NCBI GenBank assembly: GCA_002361595.1
Contig: DETJ01000046.1
Coordinates: 1 to 13,904, forward strand
From: Patescibacteria group bacterium UBA3291
GTDB lineage: Bacteria > Patescibacteriota > Gracilibacteria > Absconditabacterales > Absconditicoccaceae
Reading direction: 5' to 3'
DNA length: 13,904 nucleotides
Below, piece after piece: positions 1-9,500 of the stretch. The position numbers were made by a program, and so were the translations under genes. Positions within the stretch are counted from its first letter, which is position 1. The number at the start of each line of letters is the position of its first letter. The notes under the pieces were generated by a model that was given only the letters and a program-made list of their open reading frames with translations, was not told where the DNA came from and did not search any database.

Positions 1-507
1 TTTTCACATCATTAAACGGAATCCAATTATGAATACCAAGAAGAATAATATTATTCATCCAAACTCTTTCAAAAAGCTGAGAAAAATGCTTTCCTCATTG
101 TAAACTGTCTTAATCGTAGTATCTCACGTCATACTTAATCATAATTCAATCACGCTTGTGTCTGCAGGTTTCTTAGTAGTTACCAAAAAATAATTATCTA
201 CAGTTCTCTTTCATCATATAGGGAAAATTGTATCTTTTTCTTCACTTCCACTTAATATATATCACTTCAAATTTACTCAGTCTTCAATTTCTACTTTCTT
301 GAAATATCAACTATTGTATAAACTAAGCCATGAATTAAGAGATTTCTCATCTTTCTGGATAATATTGTCTACATGCTTTGCTTCTCCAGTTCAAATTCCA
401 TCAGATTTAGAATCAGAAATATATGGAGTCATTTCATTTTGAGCGACAGCTATGATAACAGTAAAAAGTACCAAAGCGATAATAACCTTTATAAGTGATT
501 TTTTCAT
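1..507 (-). CDS. ftsH: FtsH-like ATP-dependent zinc metalloprotease, N-terminal part (runs off the left edge)
   Basis: 169 codons from ATG at 507 to the window edge in one frame once TGA is read as Gly. Residues about 5-22 form a hydrophobic helix, followed by an extracytoplasmic stretch of about 125 residues and a second helix near residues 148-165 ending FRLMMGK. This two-helix layout, the small domain with FKKVEIEDG and LKGYILSG, and the aromatic/methionine exit from helix 2 fit the N-terminal part of FtsH, the membrane-bound AAA+ protease that degrades unstable and misassembled membrane proteins. The diagnostic AAA+ ATPase and HEXXH zinc regions would lie beyond the left edge and cannot be seen, so the name rests on architecture and weak similarity. 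It has its own promoter (575-602) and lies downstream of a terminator, so it is probably a separate transcription unit. No Shine-Dalgarno sequence is visible. The alternative is an unrelated two-helix envelope protein. Confidence 0.5.
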
Positions 508-574
508 TTATGTATATGTAAGATAAATCATTCAGATTTCTGGTGGAATATACCATACTTCACACCAATGATAA

Positions 575-602
575 ATTATATGAAAATTATATTTCAATGC
601 AA
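575..602 (-). promoter_or_regulatory. Sigma70-type promoter for the ftsH-like gene
   Basis: On the minus strand a -35 TTGCAT (597-602) is followed after 16 bases by a perfect -10 TATAAT (575-580). It lies between the upstream terminator (631-651) and the ATG at 507, giving a leader of roughly 60 bases. The placement supports real use; the -35 box matches consensus at four of six positions. Confidence 0.55.
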
Positions 603-624
603 GTGAGAAGAAAACTAAAAATAA

Positions 625-651
625 TAAAAAACTGGTGACGAAATCACCAGT
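625..651 (-). terminator. Rho-independent terminator of the small-protein/lipoprotein cluster
   Basis: On the minus strand an 8-bp stem ACTGGTGA/TCACCAGT (631-651) with a 5-base loop is followed directly by six T and a further T-rich tract. It lies 45 bases past the TAA of the 85-residue protein gene and just before the ftsH-like promoter, so it separates the two transcription units. Confidence 0.85.
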
Positions 652-695
652 ATAGTTTTGCCAACATCAACTAAAGGCTGTTAACTTACCCTTGT

Positions 696-953
696 TTACA
701 TAAACAATAAGAAACCTGTGGTAAAAGTCCCAAATATTGAGAGCAATATCACAATTATCAGAGCTCCTTCCAAAATTCGATAAAAGTTCAAAAATCTCTG
801 TTGATAATAAGATGCCTCCATTAGTGACACTTTAGAATGAATAAATCCAAATCCAATCGCAGAAATCACCAGTACAACCACAAAGATTGTGAACCAAAAC
901 GAAGGGTTTGAATGAAAATCTGAAAAAATACGCGTAATAAAATCAGAGTTCAT
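696..953 (-). CDS. Small two-helix membrane protein, function unknown
   Basis: 85 residues from ATG at 953 to TAA. There are two strong hydrophobic segments, about residues 19-41 and 62-84, joined by a polar loop rich in Gln/Tyr (ASYYQQRF). The first 18 residues are polar and carry aromatic residues. No signal peptidase motif, cysteine or catalytic motif is seen. It is the last gene of a minus-strand cluster with the lipoprotein and the 70-residue protein, 48 bases after the lipoprotein stop, and is followed by a strong terminator. A TATAAT box on the minus strand at 988-993 could give it extra transcription, but no good -35 accompanies it. There is no Shine-Dalgarno sequence; the leader is A/T only. 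I do not recognise the family. Size and topology resemble small subunits or accessory proteins of membrane complexes, but nothing fixes a role. Confidence 0.75.
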   Translation of the reverse strand: MNSDFITRIFSDFHSNPSFWFTIFVVVLVISAIGFGFIHSKVSLMEASYYQQRFLNFYRILEGALIIVILLSIFGTFTTGFLLFM

Positions 954-1001
954 AAACTAATTATTTTTATATTTGTTTTTTTAGTATATTATATTTTTTT
1001 A

Positions 1002-1640
1002 TTATCCATAAATACATTCACCATCTACAACTTCAGCCAATTCAGTTTCTTCTTGTACCCCAGCTTTTTCCATAAAACATCTATTGTAATATGGATTTCC
1101 ATCCTGACCACAAACTGTAACCTGTGGCTGTTCATAACATTCAGCTATATATTCCTGATAAGCTCTTTCAGATTCATGCATATCCTGAATATCCAACATA
1201 TCTTGATATAGTAAATCACAACCTCAATCCATTACATCTTTCATATAACAGAATTCATCATCACTGAGAATACAAATATCTTCTCATTCTTCAGTTTGAG
1301 AAATCTGACCGTTATTGTCTATACAAGCTTCTTCTGCATATGTGTATCAGTCATTAATGTAACTCATATCTCATTTTTTACATTTTCATGCTGCAAATTC
1401 TTCTAAATAACAAAATGTTTTATCATCAAAATAGCAAACATCTTGTTTTTCTCATCATTCATTCCATTCTTCAATATTTCATCACTGTTCTTCACACATT
1501 TCTGTAACTACAGTAATTCGTTCTCATCATTCTGAAATGCTATCATCTTTTTCCATTTCAGGTCAATCTGAAATATCATTACATCATGTTAAAACAAAAC
1601 CTCATAAAAATAGAAGTCAGATTAAAAATAACTTTTTCAT
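1002..1640 (-). CDS. Secreted lipoprotein with two DUF333-like modules and a C-terminal Kazal-like module
   Basis: 212 residues, ATG at 1640 to TAA, continuous only with TGA as Gly. Residues 1-19 are a lipoprotein signal peptide (KK, then a hydrophobic core) with lipobox LTGC and lipidated Cys20. Two four-cysteine modules follow: C49/C69/C77/C87 and C106/C123/C131/C141. Both share the last spacings, 8 then 10 residues, which match the DUF333 pattern; module 1 also has CEEQGGNIEEW. The C-terminal part, C168-C209, contains CGQDGNPYYNRC at 177-188, the Kazal signature C-x2-D-G-x2-Y-x-N-x-C, with a final Cys209. Kazal domains typically inhibit serine proteases or bind proteins; inhibition here is inference. 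The protein is acidic and would sit on the outer face of the membrane. It lies 19 bases after the 70-residue gene and 48 before the 85-residue gene, probably in one transcript. No Shine-Dalgarno sequence is visible. Confidence 0.85.
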
Positions 1641-1659
1641 TAGATTAATATTTTAAGAA

Positions 1660-1872
1660 TTAAAATACATGGTTAGTTATTACAATAACCAAGGCAATTA
1701 CAAAACATATCATCCACGCTTCATTAAAAGTTTCCTTGATAGAGAATTTCTTTTTAGATTTCTTGAAGAATTTAGCATGACAATAAGAAACAAGTTCATA
1801 AACAAATACAACAATTAAAAATTCTACTAATATTTCTATTGCAAGATGAAAGATTGTAGTTAAAATACTCAT
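1660..1872 (-). CDS. Small two-helix membrane protein, function unknown
   Basis: 70 residues, ATG at 1872 to TAA. Hydrophobic segments at about residues 6-28 and 50-67 flank a strongly basic loop (KFFKKSKKKFS, about residues 34-44). By the positive-inside rule the loop should be cytoplasmic and both ends extracytoplasmic. It is the first gene of the minus-strand cluster, 19 bases upstream of the lipoprotein start. A weak promoter may lie upstream on the minus strand near 1900-1935, but I could not pin a convincing -35/-10 pair. No family is recognised. The close linkage to a lipoprotein suggests a shared envelope role. Confidence 0.7.
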   Translation of the reverse strand: MSILTTIFHLAIEILVEFLIVVFVYELVSYCHAKFFKKSKKKFSIKETFNEAWMICFVIALVIVITNHVF

Positions 1873-1979
1873 GATATATTTTATAAATATAAAACATCAC
1901 ATAATTGATACCATTTTCACTTGAAATTACAATATATTAACAATAAAAAGAAATCAGATTTACATAGTAGTAAATGTTC

Positions 1980-2230
1980 ATGAAAAACATAAAATTCATC
2001 AAGTAAAAAATAAAAAGCTAAGAATTATTTGAGCAGTCGTGTGTATCGTTGTTCTAATCTCATTCATTACATGAGTAGTAATTTAAGCAATCTGATGACA
2101 TGAATATGATATCACATTAATGAAAACGTGAATTTGGATGAGTGTAATATCATGAATATTTATGTGAATGCTACATATTCTCTACTTTAGAACTCCAAAA
2201 AAGTTTAGGAAAAAGTTATTCTGAGAATAA
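1980..2230 (+). pseudogene. Possible remnant of a small two-helix membrane protein gene
   Basis: One frame (codons in phase with 1982) encodes a basic start KNKKLR, a hydrophobic helix ending ISFITGVVI, then a TAA at 2084-2086. It continues in the same frame with AIGGHEYDITLMKTG, a second helix around GIFMGMLHILYF and a basic tail FRKKLFGE before TAA at 2228-2230. The frame has no ATG of its own; an ATG at 1980 opens a neighbouring frame (MKNIKFIK then TAA). One frameshift plus one nonsense codon would restore a normal protein of about 83 residues. TGA-Gly codons on both sides of the TAA have the composition of real genes here. It may be a decayed gene, a sequencing error, or chance in AT-rich DNA. 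Confidence 0.35.
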
Positions 2231-2239
2231 ATCTACTGC

Positions 2240-2267
2240 TTGAATTTTTCACTCTAAACTATATTTT
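2240..2267 (+). promoter_or_regulatory. Possible promoter for dnaE
   Basis: TTGAAT (2240-2245) and TATTTT (2262-2267) are 16 bases apart, about 70 bases ahead of the dnaE start. Both boxes are imperfect and the region is very AT-rich, so this is only the best candidate in the gap. No terminator-like hairpin was seen between it and the gene remnant upstream. Confidence 0.3.
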
Positions 2268-2324
2268 ATATACAGATTTTTTTATTTTTTGTTCTCCGAA
2301 ATTTGATGACTTGAGAGGTAGCGC

Positions 2325-2328
2325 AGGA
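2325..2328 (+). promoter_or_regulatory. Shine-Dalgarno site deciding the dnaE start
   Basis: AGGA lies 7 bases ahead of ATG 2336. The in-frame ATG at 2306 has no such site, so 2336 is preferred. This is the only clear Shine-Dalgarno site before a gene in the window. Confidence 0.55.
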
Positions 2329-2335
2329 AACTAAA

Positions 2336-5300
2336 ATGGAAGCATATGAATTTGAATTACGTTGGAGAGCTTTTTTTGGATTGTCTAGAAGATTCAGATA
2401 TTCTCGAGATGAAGAAACTATCGCAAATTTGGTAAAAAGAACAAATAAATGAAATCTTGAGATAGCTTTGAAAGATACTTCTCCAGAGGATTTGCATAAA
2501 TTTACACTTCAAACTTACACTCAATATAAAAAAGATTTTATTGAAAAAAATCAGAACGAATTTCCATGAAGAGATAAAAGATTTTCATTATGATATTATA
2601 TTGACCGTTTGGAATATGAACTAAAGGTTATCAAGGAGATGGGATTTAATTCATACTTCCTAATCGTGTCAGAATACGTTCGTTGGGCTAAGGAACATCA
2701 GATTTCTGTTTGACCATGAAGATGATCGTGAGCATGATCTTTGCTCGCATGGCTAGTATGAATCACAGAAGTGGATCCATTACCATTTGATTTGCTATTT
2801 GAGAGATTCTTGAATCCTGCCAGAGTGTCGATGCCAGACTTCGATATTGATTTTGAGGATTCTTTACGTCAAACTGTAATCGAGCATTGTTATGATTTAT
2901 ATTGAGCTGAAAAAGTTTGTTCAATTTGAACGTTCATGAAAATGGCAACCAAAGCTGCATTCAAAGATGTCGCTAGAACTCTTTGAGTACCTTTTGAAAA
3001 ATCAAACTATGTTACGAATTTACTCCAAGATAAAGTATGACTAGTCGCACAAGTGGAAGATCCAGAATGATCTCCTGAATTGAAGAATATTTATGAAAGT
3101 GATGAAAAAATCCAACAAGCAATAGAATTTTGAGACAAACTTACGTGAAATCTTCGCCAGATGTGAGTTCATGCTTGTGGAATTATTATCGCTCCAGAAA
3201 AAGTTACAACATATACTCCGACTCAATATAACAAAGAAGAAGATCATACAATCGTAAGTCAGTATGATGGACCAACACTTGAATCAATCTGACTTCTCAA
3301 AATGGACTTTTTGGGATTACGTAATCTTTCTATCATCAAGAACTGTGTAAAAATTATCAAAGCTCGTGCAGACCAGAGATGAGAAAAAATTCCAGAAATG
3401 TTTGAAGAATTTTTGGAAACAATGAGTTTGGACATTCCAATCGATGACGAAGAAACGTATAAATCAATTTTTCAGCAATGAGATACAACGTGAATCTTCC
3501 AGTTCGAGTCTCCATGAATGCGCCGTTATCTGATTGAGTTAATTCCAGAAAAAATCGATAACTTAGTTGCCATGAATGCACTTTATCGTCCATGACCTAT
3601 GGAATTCATCCCAAGTTATATCAATAGAAGATTAGGAAAAGAAGAAATTGAATATATGTATCCAGAACTTAGGGCAGAATTGACCAAAAAATATTGAGCA
3701 GAAGTAGCAGAAGAAGAAAGAAGAAAGCTGATTGAAGATTTGGATCCATTTCTCAAAGAAACGTATTGAATCGCTGTATATCAGGAGCAGTTAATGTTCC
3801 TAGTACAAGCGATGGCGTGATTTTCACTTTGAGAAGCAGATCTTCTTCGCCGTGGAGTTTGAAAAAAGAAAAAATATATCATCGAGCAACTCAAGAAAGA
3901 ATTCCAAGAACGTGGTGCTAGTTATCATAATTATAAACCTGAAACTACGACCCAGATTTATGAAAGAATGATTGAACCAGCTGCTTCATATTCATTCAAT
4001 AAATCGCACTCCGTTTGTTATGCCATGATTGCATATCAGACTGCTTATCTCAAGGTTCACTATCCAATCGAGTTCTCTGCCGCATTGATACGTTCAGTAG
4101 AGGAAGATACGGATACACAGAGTTTCTATTTTTCAGAAATTCAGCAGAAATGAATAGATATTTTACAACCAGATGTAAATGTGTCATTTAATCATGTGGC
4201 AGCCATCGACCAAAGTGTAAGAATCTGATTTATCTCTATTAAATGAGTATGATTCGATACATGAGAATTTATTCAGGAGGAGAGAAAAAACTGATGAAAA
4301 TTCTCATCACTTGAAGATTTCTGTAAAAGATGTTCAAAGGTATTGAATAGAAAAAGCTTGGAATGATTGATTAAATCGTGAGCATTGGATCAATTTGAAG
4401 ACCGTAAAGTTCTCCGAAACAATGTAGATCAAATAATAAACTGGATTTCAAATTCAGCAAATGCTAGTCAAGGTTTATTTTGAGATTTGGAAAATAAAAT
4501 TCCATTGAAGAAAGTAGAAAAATCTACTCTCATGGAAAGATTGATGATGGAGCAGGAAGTTTTCAAGAGCTTTATTTCATGAAATCCTTTGGATTGATTA
4601 TATAAGTTTATCAAAAAAAGAACTCTGCTCTCAAATATCAAAGATAAAACCGATGTCTGAAATTTTGAAATTGTAGGATACGTGAAAGAAATCCGTCGTG
4701 CAAAGAAGAAGTGATTTTTTATTACGATAGAGGATATCTCTGATAATTTTGATATATTCTTGTCTGACACGTATTGACTGGAGAAATTTGATTTGGTAAT
4801 CGTTTCATGATGGAAGAAGAATAGAATTCAAATTTCTAAAATTGTAAAAACTTCTCGTGAAAAACTGAAAGAATTGGCTTGATGATCATACGATGAAAAA
4901 GATACTGTTTCAGCAGTTAAAAAGGCTAGGGCAGGTGAGCAGCAGCAACTCAATATTGAACGTATTAAAGCTGAAATCGCCGAGCAAAATGAAAAAATGG
5001 CAGAAGAAAATAAAGAAAATCAGACTAAAAACATTTCCAGAGAAGAAAATGAAGTAGCAGAAGATATTGAAGATGATTCAGAAGTTGATGAAGAATTAAA
5101 AGAAATCGAGGAAGAAATAGTTGATGAAAATAATGCTGAGGATGATGAGCTAGTTGAGGAACAAGAAATAAATCCAGAATGACAAGAAAATGAGTCATCC
5201 TGAATGGAATGAAATGGAAGTGAAGAAACTTATGTATGAGATATTGATGAAGCTCAAGATTCTTCGTCGCAAACTCCTCAGAATGACGATGATTTAGAAA

Positions 5301-5470
5301 ATGAAGAAATATTTGCTATCACATCCGAAAATCTACCATTTTCAAAGATGAAACAACTAATGACTATAGTTTCATGAAATCCATGAGATATCACGATTCA
5401 GGTTCTATGAAATGAAATGAAAGTTTCAGAAAAATGACTCAATGAGCTCAAAAAATTAATCCAAAAATAA
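2336..5470 (+). CDS. dnaE: DNA polymerase III alpha subunit (DnaE), apparently lacking the N-terminal PHP domain
   Basis: 1044 residues, ATG 2336 to TAA. It is the replicative C-family polymerase. The palm/active site is intact: RLEYELKVIKEMGF at about 90, GPGRGSGAGS at 127-136 with every Gly as TGA, PDFDIDF with catalytic D170 and D172, and MDFLGL with D324. The 152-residue spacing from D172 to D324 equals that of E. coli D403 to D555. Further on are LYRPGPMEF, a helix-hairpin-helix region (FNKSHSVCYAMIAYQTAYLK, about 555-575), a clamp-binding-like QGLF at 712 and an OB fold at about 775-830. A Glu/Asp/Asn-rich acidic stretch (about 884-1000) and a short C-terminal domain complete it. The glycine loop falls near residue 362 in E. 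coli, so about 235 residues are missing at the N-terminus, where the PHP domain belongs. A TAA in frame lies upstream (about 2256) and no PHP motif is seen. The next gene starts 21 bases after the stop. Confidence 0.95.
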
Positions 5471-5491
5471 TTTATAATTAATGTTAAAATA

Positions 5492-6463
5492 ATGCAGGGA
5501 GAAGAATTAAAACTTAAACTTGAACAAGCACAAAATATTGCAATTTTTGGACATCAATCAATTGATGGAGATGCAATTTGATCAATGTTTTGATTATGAT
5601 TACAGTTAGAAAAACTCTGAAAAAATATTTCATATTTTACTCCAGATGCTCCAAGTGAAACTTTTTCATTCTTACCAATCCAGAAATTACAAACAGAATT
5701 TGATTATTGAACTTATGATTTGATTGCGTTCGTAGATTTCTCTACATACAATATGATTAGAAAATTCTCAGAATGACATGAAGATTATTTTAACTGACAG
5801 CAAAAGGTTATCATTGATCATCATATCTTTTCTACAGCATTGCCAAATTCTATCGAATTTCGTGATGATAGTTCGATTAGTGCTGCTCAACTAGTTTTTG
5901 AACTTACTCAGCAATGGTGGTCGGATTTGATAGATGCTCAGATTGCTACATTCATGCTGACATGAATAATGACTGATAGTGGGAATTTTCGCTTCGATGA
6001 GTGAGAAGAATCTATTCGTGTTTCTAGAAATAATCTAGCTCTACTAGAAAAATGAGCAAAGAAAAAGCAGATTATTGATAACGTTTTTCGTAGCAAAAGT
6101 TATGAAGATTTGGAATTTATGCAAATTATTCTTGGAAGAATGCAGAAAGTCGATGATATAATCTATTCTCGATATTCACAGGAAGAATTAGAAAAATTCT
6201 GACTTCATCCAGACAGTGCAGACTATGCTTTATATTTAATTTGAGACATAAAAGATCAGGAACTTGTTATTCTTTGAAAGGAAAAGGAAGACTGTATCAA
6301 AGTTAGTCTTCGTGCAAAGTGAAAGCATAACTGTAGAGATGTGGCGAAACATTTTGGATGATGATGACATGCGAATGCTGCCTGATGTTCAATTGAAAAA
6401 TCTTGAAATTTAGAAATAGATATAGTGAATTTTGTGAATCAGGTTAGAGAATTGATTAAATAG
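5492..6463 (+). CDS. DHH/DHHA1 family phosphoesterase (NrnA/RecJ-like oligoribonuclease or pAp phosphatase)
   Basis: 323 residues, ATG 5492 to TAG. All DHH motifs are present: GHQSIDGDAIGS (motif I, H21, D25, D27), VDFST (D82), IIDHH (D109, H110, H111) and GIMTDSGNF (D162), which bind two metal ions, usually Mn2+. The C-terminal DHHA1 substrate-binding domain carries VSLRAKG and GGGGHANAAG (289-298). Three of those four glycines are consecutive TGA codons at 6359-6367. Length and order fit the NrnA type (about 310-340 residues), which degrades nanoRNA of 2-5 nucleotides and dephosphorylates pAp, rather than the longer RecJ. The protein is cytoplasmic. It lies 21 bases after dnaE with no terminator between, so the two are probably one operon serving replication and nucleotide recycling. 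No Shine-Dalgarno sequence. A cyclic-di-AMP/pGpG phosphodiesterase role is a possible alternative. Confidence 0.92.
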
Positions 6464-6490
6464 ATTAGTTATAAATCCTTAAAAATAAAA

Positions 6491-6519
6491 AGCAACCATA
6501 TTTCAGGTTGCTCTTTTTT
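6491..6519. terminator. Bidirectional rho-independent terminator between convergent genes
   Basis: A 7-bp stem AGCAACC/GGTTGCT (6491-6497 and 6506-6512) with an 8-base loop is followed on the plus strand by C and six T. On the minus strand it is followed by a T-rich tract broken by one A. It lies 28 bases after the DHH gene and 26 bases after the end of the large minus-strand gene, so it can serve both. Confidence 0.85.
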
Positions 6520-6537
6520 AAATTCAATATTATCATA

Positions 6538-9500
6538 CTAATTTAATTCCAATGCAATAATCTGACTTCATCATGTTACACTATTTAATAATATATTTTG
6601 AATTCCTGAAACGTTTCAGTCTTTAATCATAAAATATGCATTAATATAAGAAAGTAATACGTTTCTTTCATCTTGAGTTAAATCTTTTGCGGCTCATTTT
6701 GTTGCTCTTCAATTTATATAATTATAAGCAACATTAGCAACTTTTTGAGAATCTATTTCTAATCAGTAAATGCTTGCTATATCTTCGATTCACAATTTTG
6801 TATCATTCTTGATTCTTGACATAAATATCTCAGAAATAGCTCAGAATATAGAACTAGCATCATCAAAGTACTGTAATACAGCCATTTTTCATCTAGTTAA
6901 AATTAACTCTTCCTCACTTAAATTTTCTCAAAAATAACTTTTAATTGTATTGTCATCGAGAGTAAATGCATATTTAGATCATAAGTTGTTTGTACTAAGT
7001 AATTTTAGATATCCTGATTTAAATAATCTTATTAATGCAGTTATGGTTCCATCCATATCTATTCTAGTTTTGATACTGTTTAATTTACCAAAGAATCTAT
7101 AGAATAGAGTTTCATTTCACTCTCACATAGTAACTGTTCCGATATTAGGATCTATAATTAAATAACGAGTATTTTCATTTTTCAATCTTCGATATGTTTT
7201 ACATAAATCTCAATCCGAAGTATTCCTCCAAAAATTTAATAACATTGAGTCTGATTTTATATTCCATTGATTTCATAGGAAATACTGAATGTAAGTTCAC
7301 GCAATAATAACTCAATCTTCATTCTTACGATCAGCTAATGCATGAATGATTGGATTGTATTGAGAAAATTGTAAATTAAATATATCTTTCCACCCATAGT
7401 TATAAACTTTTTTAACTATAGGCTCTCAATTTTCATTATAAGATGAAAGGTCCTCATCTATAATTTGTTGAAGCCCTACATTTCATTTATACCATACAAA
7501 TGCTGAATTAGCTCATTGAGAAGATATTCTCAAGAAATTGAAAATAATCTGAAGTCAGAATATAATTCAAATTAATATTATTAAAATCCATGAAACATAA
7601 ATATAATTATCATTTTCATTTTTTCTTAAAATTTTATCCCAGAATAATGCAATAGAAATCATAGTCCATGAGATTAAAACTGTTCCATACCATAATATTG
7701 AAGATCAAATAATCCACCAAATTCATCGTCAAATCAGTGTTATTAAGACAAATGAAGTTAGAAATTTATCTTTCTTTATTATAGCATAAGGTAGGGCAAT
7801 GATCAATAATACATATATGATTATCCAAAATAATCCAATATCAGTATAATAACTACTTAGATTTTGCAATGACCAATTAAATGAAATATTTAAAGGTACT
7901 AAATATCTATATGGAATGTATATAGCGTCTTCAGTTGATAAAATACTATGAGCCTGATAATACTGTCTCAGATTTACTATTTCGCTATAGAATAAATCAT
8001 AATTGGAATATCAGATTTTTCATTCAGATTTAGCTTTATCATAGGCATCAATTGCTTCTTTCAAAAGAAGTCAGGCTTCTCAATCTTTATTCTTTATGGA
8101 ATTTTCATATATTCAACGCAAATTATCGATTTTGAAATTATCAATTGCGTCAGCATTATTACATAATACTTTAGCATCATGATTGAAACCGTAGCATGTT
8201 TTACTAGTTGGCCAAAATAATTTCATGATACCATATGTCATATTATTTTCACATATAGTATTTTTACTATCCTTTAATCAACTACATTTACTACTTTTTG
8301 GCCATATAGATTTAAAGAATTTGAATCGACCTTTATTACCAATATCATTATCCACATTTAATAAGTGAATCTCGTTAAATTCTTTCCATCAATATCATAT
8401 ATATCTTCATAGATCCTCATTTCATCGTCAACCTATTACATCTTGTAAATTTTCATTTAACTCTTCGTCAGAATAAATTTCTCCTGCCTTCATGCATTGA
8501 GCAAAAGATTTTTGAGATGTGTTATTATCTGAAATATTTATATCTACTATACCTGAATCCAATACAGAACTATAAAGATTAGAATTGTTTATATTTTGAG
8601 CTAATAATTTTTTATTATTTTCTTTTTCGTTGTTTACCGTATCCATACTTAAAAATACGGATCTCAAAGAACTTCAAAAAGAGTAACTATTTGTTCTTAT
8701 TTGACTGGTTATGGTTCGAGGTAATTTTAGGACAATAAGAGGAATAAAGAAACAAATACCTAAAATAAGTAAATCTCTAAATTTTCTTCAGAAATCTTTT
8801 CACTTTAAAACAAAAAGAATAAGTCATACAGTAGTGATAATTCATCATATAGTAATAAACCACATTGCATCTTGATCAGTTAACATAACTGAAGAAGTTA
8901 GTACATTAAACTTTCTAGCTAATCACATTGTTATAACTCATAATCAAAGACTTGTTATAGGAGAGAATCGTAATCAAACTAACAATAATCACAATAAAGC
9001 AAAGTCTATAAATGCCGTAATTTTTGCCAATGCAGCAAAACCAAAGAATAATCACGCGATTATTACATACTTTAATATTTCTTTTTTATCATTTGAACTG
9101 TTTCTATTCTGAAGAAAAATTAGACCGGCCAATAATGCTAATAAAGATAAAGCCATTACTCATAAGTCTGTTTTATTGTCAACTATTACAAGGAATGCTC
9201 CCATTCAACCAGTTAGCCATAATAGAAGGAAATACCATCATATTGTAATTCAATTCCAGTTTGAGATTCATGAATCGGAAATGGTGTTTTTTCGTTTTTT
9301 TAGATTAGACTTTTTATCGTCATTTTCTTTCTCCTCTTTATTAATTAAAGTAAATGCTTGGAAAACTATAGCGATTCAGAATATAAGGACCAAGAATGCA
9401 CTTATATTATTCATAGAAATAGCAATATTGTCAGGAGATAACCCAAACCATCAATTAGTGCACCCAGTTAAAGAAAATACGAATGTTAAGAATTGATGCC

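Noticed and set aside
1916..1930. Near-palindrome TTTCACTTGAAA as a possible operator upstream of the small-protein cluster
   Set aside because: The centre does not match its reverse complement, the arms are A/T-rich, and no second copy is seen elsewhere in the window.
2306..2335. Earlier in-frame ATG at 2306 as the dnaE start
   Set aside because: It adds only ten residues and has no ribosome binding site, whereas ATG 2336 has AGGA seven bases upstream. It would not restore a PHP domain.
3041..3593. Minus-strand open frames inside dnaE (3041-3247, 3357-3593, also 4468-4770)
   Set aside because: They are antisense to strongly conserved polymerase coding sequence and their translations show no motif; shadows of the real gene.
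9024..9496. Plus-strand open frames (9024-9248, 9176-9496) inside the large membrane protein gene
   Set aside because: They are antisense to a continuous 1276-codon frame with membrane-helix composition, have no promoter or ribosome site, and read as low-complexity sequence.
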